Source: Typha latifolia (Eukaryota > Streptophyta > Magnoliopsida > Poales > Typhaceae). From it: a stretch of DNA of 64,000 nt. Each line of letters starts with the position of its first letter. The first letter of the stretch is position 1. This document shows positions 26,072 to 39,868 of this stretch, in pieces. The stretch is from positions 16,853,501-16,917,500 of the forward strand of contig CM034102.1 in the NCBI GenBank assembly GCA_019914945.1. Reading direction: 5' to 3'. The position numbers and the translations under genes are program-made. The notes beneath the pieces are model-generated. The model searched no databases and was not told where the DNA came from. It was given only the letters and a program-made list of their open reading frames with translations.

Positions 26072-28332
26072 TCATGAAGCCTGGCAGCACATCTTATTCT
26101 TAGGGATCTCTTGTGCTGGACCAGGGACGACAATCTTCTTCCCTGAAAGAGCAGGACCTGGAAGACCGTTAATGTTCTTTTGAGGGTCGGCAGGGAGGTT
26201 CTTCTTGTTGACAATGTTGAAGATCTCAGTTAGAACAGTCTGGAAAGCGGCCTCAACGTTGGTGGCTTGCAGTGCCGATGTTTCGAGGAAAAAGAGGTTC
26301 TCCTTCTCAGCAAACTCTTTGGCATCTTCGGTGCTTACAGCTCTCTGATCCTCGAGGTCAGTCTTGTTGCCAATCAGCATGATCACAATATTCTTGTCAG
26401 CATGGCCACGCAGCTCATCCAGCCACCTAGATATGTGGTCGAAGGTCTGACGCTTTGTTATGTCATAGACCAGCAATGCACCAACAGCTCCACGGTAGTA
26501 TGCACTTGTGACAGCCCTATACCTACGGCCATCAAAACCATCAGCAACCCTTGTTATGCACTAGATTAGAAGAGAGTCAGGACAATAAAAAGGAACCACA
26601 AATATGACAAAGACAACAGATCCAACAATGTTAAAGAAAATGTCAAAATTTATTGATGCAAACAACAGAGGGAAGTACTGGTTAATCTTTAGTAACGGTC
26701 ACCAACACAGTTAAAGAAGCTTACTTATAATTCTCTACCATAAGCAAATAGCAATCAGACTATCTCACTTATGATTCTCCTCTATATGCCAATGGCAATC
26801 TTTAGCACCAATACAGGAGAGTCTTCTCCAACAGATACATCCTTAAGCATATTCCAAAACCTTCCTCAGTCTCAGATGGCACCAAAAAACAGTAACAAGG
26901 AAATGGAAATAAAAAATTCTGAGCTAAGAAATGTAAACATGGGAAGTGGTTCAGGACGGGTCCTCTCAAAATATACTTGCTAACAATAACAATGTTACCA
27001 TCAATCACATATTATGCGCTTCCAGTTTCTCATAATTACACTATCAAGTTGCAAACGTAACCACACTGAGGTGTTGAAACCTAAGAAGAGCAGAAAGATG
27101 TCCGATTGAAGTACAATTCATTGAAGCATCAATTTTTGACGAAGAGAGTCCACATTTCCCAAATTCATTAGGAGAAAAGACAAAAGACTGCAAAGAGAAG
27201 CAGATATGCATTTTTACCAACAAGTATAATATGTTGACAAACAATACTGCACTGGTGTCACAAGTGCCTCCTATCTATGTGTGATCTAGGGAGGAAACAT
27301 ATATGCACCCATATCCATATTTTTGGGGATGCCGTTTCCACAACCTAAACCAAGACCTCTTGAAAGCAAGGGAGAAGAATTATTATTGCACCATGTCACA
27401 CACTCTATATAACTAAATTGAACTTTGGAATGAGCTTCAGGCCATATCTATGTTGACATATCCCAGAGAGAAAATATTGTCATAGATATCCATTTTTTTG
27501 CAATAAAGTGTACCTCTCATTGATATCCTTCACATTATTGAGGCTTATTAGCTCCATAAAACAATGACTGCTATTGCTTGAAGAACAGCAACCACAAGAG
27601 CAAGTATTTAATCCTCACTATTTAAGACCAGATATTTGGATCCTTAGTAGCAACTGGAAAATCTTGAGGTAGAGAAAACGAATAGAGTTGCATTCAAGAC
27701 ATTTAAAGAAAGGATTAGTAGCTCTAATCCTGCATCTTAAATTAATTCTAGTTAAACATCCCCATAATCTCTACTTCCACAAGTCACTATCATTTCAATA
27801 AATTTATCCTTCAAAACCATTCATCTCTGTGCATCAACATCCACTCCTCTACTATAATTCTTCATAAATATAAAATATTTGAAATACTCAATGACCTTCC
27901 ATAGTATCACAGACATAGCACCTATAAGGACACAGGAATGCAACACGAGCACAGATCCAAACACGCAACTAATCGAGGACACAAACACTCTCATGGATCT
28001 CTCATTAGCTCTCCAAACACCACCACACTAGATCCACCGTAAGAAAACAATAAATCCAAGCACAGATCAAGGAGAAGAACGAGAACGAGAACGAGAATGT
28101 AGGGTTAGGGTTTTGCGCACCTCTCTTGGCCGGCGGTGTCCCAGATCTGGGCCTTGACGCTCTTGTGCTCGATGACGAGGGTGCGGGTCTGGAACTCGAC
28201 CCCAATGGTGGCCTTGGAGTCGAGGCTGAACTCGTTGCGTGCGAACCGGGCCAGGATCTGTGACTTCCCCACCGCCGAGTCGCCGATGAGCACCACCTTG
28301 AACACGTAGTCAATCTTGTCCCCTGCCGCCAT
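26072..28332 (-). CDS. RAB11/RABA-type small GTPase, RABA4-like
   Basis: Membrane-trafficking GTPase of the trans-Golgi network/recycling route. Two exons: 28121-28332 and 26072-26522; 220 residues. The split falls inside the codon after WDTAGQE, a common RABA intron position. Nucleotide-binding motifs are complete: P-loop GDSAVGKS (17-24), ATIGVEF switch I, WDTAGQE (64-70), NKTD (123-126) and ETSA. The hypervariable tail has [13 protein letters not shown] and ends MCCQAS, with two cysteines for geranylgeranylation. [10 protein letters not shown] and the GPAQEIP tail point to the RABA4 subgroup, which in Arabidopsis marks tip-growth vesicles and recruits PI4-kinase. Subgroup is inferred from remembered family patterns. 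The single intron is about 1.6 kb. Confidence 0.94.
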
Positions 28333-29849
28333 CCTCCGGTGACCGACAGCACCGGACGCAGCAAAGTAGCGAGAGGCACGGGATAGAGTCGAGCTAAGGA
28401 AGAAGACGGTAACGGGGGAGTGAGGATCTAGATTCTGCTATAGTAGAACTGATGAGCGACCGGATAAGGTCGTGTCTTAAAAAGAGCCGGGGAGGACGAA
28501 AATGCCCTCTCGCCTTCCAATCGAAGATTTGTCGAGGGACGAGGGGTACCGTATACTGTTGTTAATTTGTTATCGGCTCCGGGATCCGGCGAAATGAGGG
28601 GTGTTTTCGTAAATTGGTTGCTTAAGCGAGTTGTCACCGGACATGATCTGAAATAGAAACGCCACCCTATACACTACCGACTAGTGGGCGATATGTCGCA
28701 TTTGAATCCAAAGGTCATAATGCAAATTAAATGTTTGTTAATTTAGCTGCGATTAGAATGCTTGGTGCATCATGATACACCAACAATTAGCAAATCGATT
28801 CCACCGAACGGATTAATAGGGTCCAACTACTAGAAGTCCGGGAGAAATCGAGTTAGATTAGATCTGATTCGATTGGATTTCATATATAATAGAGATATAA
28901 AAAACTGTTTTTGTATTTTGTTATGAATTTAGAATCTATTGCGTTATAGATTTCAAATAGTTATATCATATGTTTTTATGGATTTAGATAATGAATACTG
29001 ATGTATCTGACCCTTTTCACTCGTAACCAGAGCCCAGAGGAGATAAGTCGAAGAACAAGAGGGGCCAGCTCTTCGACCCAGTATGGTTTTAAGCTTCCCT
29101 TGGGCCTGGCCCCAGTTTCCATGCACATTAGATCTAATTTTCAAGAATAAAAGTTTGAAATGTTTTATGTTTTGCTTCTAGTCACGTTGCGAGCGTTTCC
29201 ATGACTCGATATTAGCTTTCTCTAAGACACTTTGACTCCACTAATAGTTTTAGCTAATATAGTAAATTATATAATCTAAGTTTTAAATCATGTTAACCAC
29301 TGAACTATTATTTCAAATTAAACACCACCGAGATTTGCTAGTAATCGTGCTGGCAAGCTACTGCTTTAAGCTAACTGCAAATTAGTACAGTCGATCTTGA
29401 TCATAATGGTTGCTGCCAATGCCAAATAATTACTAAAACAATGGGGGAAGGAAGTATACAGAGATGTACAAATCCACTACAATACATTGATCATTTCTAT
29501 CTAAGCAAATGTAAATTTTTAAGAAGCAGGTAAAAAGTTCGCCACTGGATAACTTAGTAGTAAAGCTTAGGATACAAACCTATTGAGCATTTAACTCGAC
29601 AGATTAAAAGACATATAAAGGTACCCAGATACCCTAAGCAGCCGATATCTTTTGTTGTGGAAGGACAAGAACTCAGATCCGTGGTGTACTTACTCATACA
29701 TACACTAATACACATAATCCAGGACAAAAGTAGAAAACTACATCTCCAGCACATATGAGCTTTATCATATAATTTATAACACCACCCCCATCAACAAATG
29801 AAGCAAACAATAAGATATATTTCTGACTTCTGACACTCCTCTTATCACC
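28333..29849. other. Spacer between RABA4-like and DAHP synthase genes
   Basis: It holds the RAB promoter and 5' UTR and the 3' UTR of DAHP synthase. Short frames at 28428-28637, 28953-29144 and 29554-29754 carry no domain. No repeat or RNA gene recognised. Confidence 0.45.
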
Positions 29850-33141
<3,292 letters not shown>

Positions 33142-33243
33142 TGCTTTCTCTCTCTAGATCCTTCTTCTTCTTGTGGTTATAAGAGACAATGAGAAAGATT
33201 AGAGATTGCCCCTGAGAAGGGTAGAGAGAGAACGGGAGGGGGA

Positions 33244-33249
33244 TTTATA
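33244..33249 (-). promoter_or_regulatory. Likely TATA box of the DAHP synthase gene
   Basis: On the minus strand the context reads CTCTATAAATCCCCC. It lies about 103 bp upstream of the start codon, followed by CT-rich sequence typical of plant 5' UTRs. Transcription would be expected to begin near 33213. Confidence 0.6.
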
Positions 33250-35046
33250 GAGGTGAATGGGATGAAGAGGAGGAAAGCGGAGGGGGGTTGGTGGCGTGGT
33301 AGTTGGAGAGAACGAAAGGAGGGGTGTTTCGGGTATAATGGGGAAAAGATTTAGGAGAGAGACGCTAATTAAGGGAGTTAAATAGCTAAATCTTCGATTA
33401 TAATTTATTACCTAATGAAGATTAATGGAGGCTTATTAGAGATCGGCTTGGAGTCGAGTTGCAAGCCGTTTCGTAAATTATACTCTTTAGGCTTTACCTC
33501 ATCTAGTAGTCGAGTCGAGTAGGTCCGTAGGTGAGAGCACTAAACATAAATAAATATTATAATAATAATATTAAGAGTAGGTAAGAGCACGTGTTAAACA
33601 TGTGCGTTAGAGGGTTGGTGCGACTCGTGGCTGCATTATTCTACGGTTCTACCTCAAATACACACACACACACACAAAAACCATCACATTTAATAAAATA
33701 ATCCCCAATCAAGTTGACAGCCTCTCTTACGATGACATTAGTGGCTTAGTAGCATATCCTGGATATCAGTTTCCTGTCATTATAGATAAAGCTTGCCGAT
33801 TAAATTTCAGCTACTGTGAGTCACAATGCTAATAAGGTTAGAATATTTTGGTTCATATTAGATTTTTTTTTTTTAAAAAAAAGACCTCACATGTAACTCC
33901 TGAATTTTTCAAAGGAAACTAAATAATAGAGCTAGGAAACCTAAAGATGTTAGAGTTTACTAAAATTTGAACAAACTAATAGTGATTTAGGTCTAAATTT
34001 AGCTAATCTAATTTAGGTCTAAAGTTAATTACCGACTCGAGCAAACCAAACATTGACCAAGACTTTTCAAAGAAACGTTGCAACTACCATCCTCTATTCC
34101 ATCTACTCCAGGTCAAAGTAGTACAACAAAATTTGTCTCTTTACCAAACTCAAAACGAGATTATTTTGACTACGAATTCCGAGTAGCAAACTGTAGATAA
34201 AGCCAAAGCCAAGCCGAGCGGAGCCGAATAGTTGGAAATCCATCCACGTAGGCGGCCACTGGACCGTATGGCCGCGTCGTCGCTTCGTAGTTCGCACCTA
34301 CTTCCTCCTGGCGTTTCAGCTGCGGAGGTGCAAACAGCATTCACCGATCCATATTTGCAAATCATAACCCGCAATTTAGCCTAATTGCAGATCGGCCCTT
34401 CTTGTTTATATATTGCTTGTTTCCTCCACCTTACCAGCTTTTAATATAAGAAAAGGAGGGAGGTTTTGGCAAAATGACATCCAATTTTGGGTAGGTTTAG
34501 GTTGTTAGCCTACAACTCCAGAAGAAGTAGACAGCCGCGCCACGTGATGAGTGATGGTAAACGCTGTTTGATACGGGAGAGCTGCTCCTGACCATAAGGT
34601 TTCAATTACATTTCGGCGCACTGTCCCGTTGTGCGTAGATACACTGCCACGTTTCCGGTGTAGGACAGAATCATTTCGCGAATATTCGCGCACAAAGATT
34701 CCCACGTGTCGCGTGACACCAAATAGATAGCTCACTACTCGAATCTTAATCCACGTGGGCCGGGTAATCCTTTTACTTAGGCCCAAACCCGACCCGATAA
34801 AGTTTCGGATCTCATCTTGTAATCTCTATTTGATCCATGATCCCAGTCAATATGGATTCGCTTCAATTAATGTTACTTATGGGCCGGCCCATAACCTAAA
34901 TTCCTATAGATGAATATAAGACTCTAAAATTTATATACTGATTCCATTGGTTAATCTAGCCCATCCAGCTATAGGAGTTTAATAGGAATGGTCGGTGATG
35001 GGGTGAAATCTAGGTCATATAAATTAAAAATTGGATTCATACCAAA
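33250..35046. other. Spacer with a G-box cluster
   Basis: Mostly AT-rich, but 34180-34800 is GC-richer. It holds three CACGTG G-boxes (34541-34546, 34703-34708, 34752-34757) and a perfect 14-bp palindrome CGCGAATATTCGCG (34677-34690). A CACACA tract lies at about 33660-33676. The open frames here have no domain, so no gene is called. Confidence 0.5.
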
Positions 35047-35139
35047 CCGACCTTAGCTCAGTTGGTAGAGCGGAGGACTGTAGTTTGGATGCAACCATCA
35101 GTAATCCTTAGGTCGCTGGTTCGAATCCGGCAGGTCGGA
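35047..35139 (+). tRNA. tRNA-Tyr (GUA) with 20-nt intron
   Basis: The 5' CCGACCT pairs with the 3' AGGTCGG, followed by discriminator A at 35139. The A box (TAGCTCAGTTGG) and B box (GGTTCGAATCC) are intact. The anticodon GTA lies at 35080-35082. The 20-nt intron (35084-35103) sits between positions 37 and 38, the standard place; removing it leaves 73 nt. Nuclear plant tRNA-Tyr genes normally carry an intron. A CAA start motif is at 35043-35045 and a T4 terminator at 35146-35149. Confidence 0.97.
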
Positions 35140-35145
35140 TTTCTA

Positions 35146-35149
35146 TTTT
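35146..35149 (+). terminator. RNA polymerase III T4 terminator
   Basis: A run of four T begins 7 bases after the tRNA-Tyr 3' end, the usual simple Pol III stop. Confidence 0.7.
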
Positions 35150-35176
35150 AATTAGTTCCATATTTTTTATGCTGTT

Positions 35177-35179
<3 letters not shown>

Positions 35180-35213
<34 letters not shown>
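35180..35213. repeat. (TA)n microsatellite downstream of tRNA-Tyr
   Basis: About 17 uninterrupted TA units, about 40 bp beyond the tRNA 3' end. Confidence 0.93.
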
Positions 35214-35215
<2 letters not shown>

Positions 35216-35737
35216 CAAATACTTCTTGAATTGAGTAATGCAACCTGGAATTAAAATTGAATAAAGAAACTGATCATCAAATCCAACACATCTCATTTGA
35301 AGCCCTACTAATTTAAAACACTTAAAATTGTTATAAAGCAATCATTCACGCATTTCTCATATTGCTTCAATGCATCCACATGCTAGGAGTAAAACTGTTG
35401 CAAATTAATCAGGATCCTGAAAGCATTTCCTCAATATCAACTTACAATTGAAGAGCATTACACCATCTCATTGGCTCACACTAAAAGAGGAGCAAATAGC
35501 ATGATATCATAATATTCAACTATACTTCTTGCTCCCTCCAAAGCCATTATTCAGACTACTCAATCCTCATTAAATACCAGAAGAATATCAATTGCGTCTC
35601 TCAAGGAGAAGCAAATTCAATCTTGAGAACATACATGAACACTTGACAATTGTTAATAGTTTATTGCAAACGTTGCACAAATGTGCACATTTTATTTCTA
35701 GAACTTGCAGCTTTCAGAAATCCAGAAATTTTCGCTT

Positions 35738-38583
35738 TTATTTCCTTCCAGAGGTTGAGTTTTGGTGTTTGTTCTTTGATCTGTACCTGCTACTCTTTTG
35801 CCCAGAGCCACTGCCCAATCCCCTGTGGCTACTTACCTCCCCAACCCTGCTCTTCGCAGAGCTTGTGCTAGCGCTCACTCGACGAACTGATTTCTTCCGA
35901 GAGCTCCACCTGCTGTTACCCAGTGCAGCCTTAGCGACATCGTTGGTGGCCACCTCCCTTGCTCTCTGTGGCTTGATCGGTTGCTTGTTTAGATAGGCTA
36001 GTTGCGGGAGGAGGCCCAAGACTGCCTTCCGGAGCTGATCATCACCAATGTTGCTCTGGATTGGGTTTCCAAGCAGGTTGAGGGCCAAGAGTGAGTTGTA
36101 GTTGGCAACAAGTTGTCCCAGGGCCTTGGCTGTGATAATTTTGTTGAAGCTTAGGTCTAATATTGTCAGCTTTAGAAGCCTGTGCAACCCCTCCACATCA
36201 CTAATTTTGTTCCCAGAGAGATACAGTTCTTTGATCCCAGTGCAGTTTGATAGTCCTGAAATCACAAAATATCAGTTATGCCAATTATACTTGATTTTAA
36301 GTATTGCCAAAAAGAAAAGGCTTACATCTTACATCTCAGTAGAATGATACTATTGCATAGCTACTCATTTAGTCGACTTAAAGTAAGGCACCCACGAACT
36401 CACTCATAGCTGCATAAATAGATCTGCCAAGCTAACGATAGTGTCATTTTCCAAATGCTAATGTACTATATCATGGTACTTGAATTATGGAATCACAATC
36501 CGTAGTATTGCTGGTGCTCAAAATTCAATAAGATACAGTGGAGTAGAACACCTAGTTCACCATTGGAAGATATATCATTAAAGAATGTGAGTCATGCTTG
36601 GACACTAGAAGGTGCTTTTCAGTAACTGACAGAGGTCCATGTTAGGTCCATGTGGATGTACACTCCATCCTGGACCACAGATTTCAGGGAGCAATTAACA
36701 GCCTAAAAGCATCAAATATCTCAATAAATTTTCTGTTTTGTTTTTCCTTGCAAGGGGAATTTTGGAAGGCAGACCAACAAAACTATTTTTGCGGAATGAT
36801 CTAAAGAGAATTACTATCGCCAGATTCTTTTGTAATGTTATAAATCACCACCATCAGAAGTGCAAAAACAATCACTATGCAAATTTAGCAGCACATGGAA
36901 CGAGCAAAATGTAAGCAAGATGACATGATGAGAAGAGCTTACCTTGTCCGATTCTTGAAATTCTGTTATAGCTGAGATTAAGAATTCGCAACCTTGTCAG
37001 TTCCCTAAGTCCCTCAATGGTAGCAATTTTATTCCTGGACAAGTCTAGAGTGTGCAGACTCTTTGGCAATGATCCTGGTGATATGTGAACTGCAGGAAGT
37101 GCAAAGACTTTAAACAACCATACATAAAGGATATGTAAGGAGATTCATCATCAGACTATACCTATAAAGTTGCTGGATAAATTAACAGCACGAAGGCTGG
37201 AGAAAGCCGAAATGGTAGGTATAATCTTCAAGCCCATGCCTGAGATATGAGCTACAGAGGAGAAGGTATTCAAAGATTGGATGATGTTATTAGCTTGGGC
37301 AATTTCTTCAAATGCATGCCGCACACTTTGGGATGGATTCTTCCCAGATGAGCCCCAATACTCGGCAGAATTTGGGCAAACAATAGTCCCTGCAGCTTCC
37401 TCATCACCATTCTCATTGCCTTCATTATCATCTGGGAAGAAAGAGCCATCCTCAATACTATTCACCCAAGCATTTACTCTATCTAAAGAAGATGATTCTG
37501 CCGAGAAAGCAAACCACTGGTTCTGTGTTTCCTCCATTACCTTCTTGTTCTTCTTATCAACTGGAGGGCTTGCCTCAAATGTATCAGTAGCATACCCATC
37601 TTTTGGGTTGGCAACATCATGGGCCACTATGAATGTCTGTGGCTTAGATGTTGAAGGCTTGTGCAGATTTCTGTGACTCCACAGGAAAAGCTTCCACCAA
37701 AGCTTCCTGCTCCTTGATGGAAGAACTTGACTTGAAGACCTCTTCTTCAGCATAACACGGTCTGCACTGAACGAGGTCATTGCTGATAAGGGGCTGCCCT
37801 GAATGCAATTTGGAGCCCCCTTTGCAAAATTTCCTGATAAATTCTGGAGATCATAGTATGAACTAGCCCTTTTAGGTGATTCAAGCAACCTACTAACTCT
37901 CCTCGTCTCGATATTGGAACACGAACGCTTTAGGCTAGGAGTATCCCAGAAGGTCGTCTTCTGTCCCACACCTGGATCACTAACATGCCCACTCCTGATC
38001 ATCAACTCCAAGGACATTGTTTCATCTCTCTCGGACTTTACCTCCACCCTATCACTGTTCTCCCCTGGGACTGATCCAATTGAATCGTGAGAATGAGAAT
38101 TCAATTCTACTGCAACTTCGGCTCGTGCTTGGAGATCAAAGTCGGAATAATTTCTACTCATCGATAATATATCATCCTGCTCATCTCCCCCCTCATAAGC
38201 TGCCTCACCTCCTGTTTTTGTTCTCACTGGGGTTGCATCTCCTATTACTTTCATATTATGCAAGAAACTTTTTTCTTCATTACCAAATGGCACCGATTCA
38301 TCATGTACAGATATCTCCTTCTTGTATTTATCAAAGAATTGGACGACAAATTCTTCTGGCTTCACACGCAGATCCCCATTGCCCTTCTCATTTTTAGCAT
38401 CCAAAGCTTTGGGCGTGTCCTATAGACAAAAACAATAACCCAAATAAGACAAAGATCTCTGCTATACTTGATTCACCGCAGTGATCTAAAAAGAAGCTAA
38501 AAGAAAGGAACCGAATGGCTGCTCACCTTGGATTTCTTCTTCCTCGGAACAAGAAAAGCTGAGAAGCAGCTGATCCTTGCCAT
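35738..38583 (-). CDS. Leucine-rich repeat protein, plant 'outer arm dynein light chain 1-like' type
   Basis: Four exons: 38527-38583, 37162-38419, 36943-37089 and 35738-36255; 659 residues. Exon 1 gives MARISCFSAFLVPRKKKSK, like the conserved N-terminus of Arabidopsis At1g78230. Exon 2 is a long Ser/Glu-rich, probably disordered region. The LRR array spans roughly residues 405-570, with SDS22-type repeats such as LHTLDLSRNKIATIEGLREL, LRILNLSYNRISRIGQG, KELYLSGNKISDVEGLHRL and LTILDLSFNKIITAKAL. It ends in a basic Ser/Arg/Lys-rich tail. There is no signal peptide, membrane span or kinase, so it is not a receptor. The dynein name reflects LRR similarity only; flowering plants lack axonemal dynein. 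Function unknown. The large open frame of exon 2 lacks its own ATG, which is why exon 1 is needed. Confidence 0.88.
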
Positions 38584-39767
38584 CTCGGAATATAGATACA
38601 ACCACAAGCCAGACAAAGAACACAAGATCTAAAAGGATCCTGATGCTTATCTTCTCTAGAAGGTTCCCAAGTGAAACTACTACCAATACTGAATAGAACA
38701 AACAAGCGTGCTCAAGGCCAAAGGAGATATATGGAGAATTACATATGCAAAATCTATATCAAATGATTTTTCACAGGTCAGCCATTGTCGAAAGGAGATC
38801 CTTTGACAATAATGCAGGGGAACCAAAGCAGTAGAAGAGCAGACGGTGGAATGAAACAGCAAGGATAATTCTTATCCTCCTGAACCCACACCTTTCTCAA
38901 GGTGCGAGGAGATGGGTTCCCAGGGACGGCCAGAGTGATCGGAAAAAGGCTTTGATGTCAGCGGGAATCCTGAAGCGAATCCGTCTCGATTACAACCCCT
39001 GCCAAGATTGCAACTTTTAGATCTTAGAGAGCCCAAATCCACAATTTGCAATATAAAAAAGCAGTCCCTTTAGCATCTAATTCTAGCTCTGGAAGAGAAG
39101 AAGCTTTCAAAGTCAATCGTGGGAACATAAACATTCATGTTTCCAACTTATAGTCAAAATTAGAAGGTGCCCAAGAAGAATCGAGTAACTTGTTTGATTC
39201 TTGCTTCTTTTTTTTTATAGAAAAACAAAAGGAAGCTTGAACTACGAAGAAGTCGATAACGGAAAGGTTCTGTTTCTGGTCCGATCCCATTAAAACATCA
39301 TTGCTTGCATTCCTGATCTCAAAGAGAGGAGAGAAGATAAAGCTAAAGAAATCGCCTGGAGTTGAAGAAAGCCATATAAAAAGGAATCACACAGGACTAA
39401 CGACGAATAAATAGCTCCCAAAGGCCCAAGCATTGAAAGATCCCCAGCAGCCTTTTTTTCTTATTCCTAATCCCAAGATGTCACACAAAGAAGAAAACCA
39501 ACATTCTAATCTCAATTTTGCTCATGAAACGGAAGAAATCCTCACCTTTATGCTTCTTCACGAATCCCCTTCATCTCCATAACAAAACCCAAATAGGAAA
39601 ACAAAAAGAACCCAGTAAAATGGTTACAGAAAGGAACCGATTTCCTCCTCTTCTCCTGTCAGCATTCGACAAGAACAGGCGACCAAATGCTTTCGACCAA
39701 TGCTTACGAACTACAACGCCATCTTGGGAAGAATTACCTGCCAAGCCAGCCAAGCCCGTGCCAGATT

Positions 39768-39775
<8 letters not shown>

Positions 39776-39811
<36 letters not shown>
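39776..39811. repeat. (GA)n microsatellite, probably 5' UTR of the LRR gene
   Basis: About 18 GA units, read as CT on the LRR gene strand. Together with the TATA-like site upstream (39863-39868) and a CAG/GTAATT donor-like site at 39738, it fits a pyrimidine-rich non-coding first exon. Confidence 0.8.
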
Positions 39812-39813
<2 letters not shown>

Positions 39814-39862
39814 CGGTCGAAGAGGAAAACTTGAAGACGCCCTTGACACGCGGATGGCTTCG

Positions 39863-39868
39863 TTTATA
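39863..39868 (-). promoter_or_regulatory. Candidate TATA box for the LRR gene
   Basis: The minus strand reads GCTATAAACG, about 50 bp upstream of the CT microsatellite and about 1.28 kb upstream of the coding start. This would require a 5' UTR intron, for which a donor-like CAG/GTAATT lies at 39738. Inferred only. Confidence 0.35.

Noticed and set aside
38486..38862. Overlapping minus-strand frames upstream of the LRR gene
   Set aside because: They are in different frames from exon 1 (MARISCF...) and cover 5' UTR sequence; no homology recognised.
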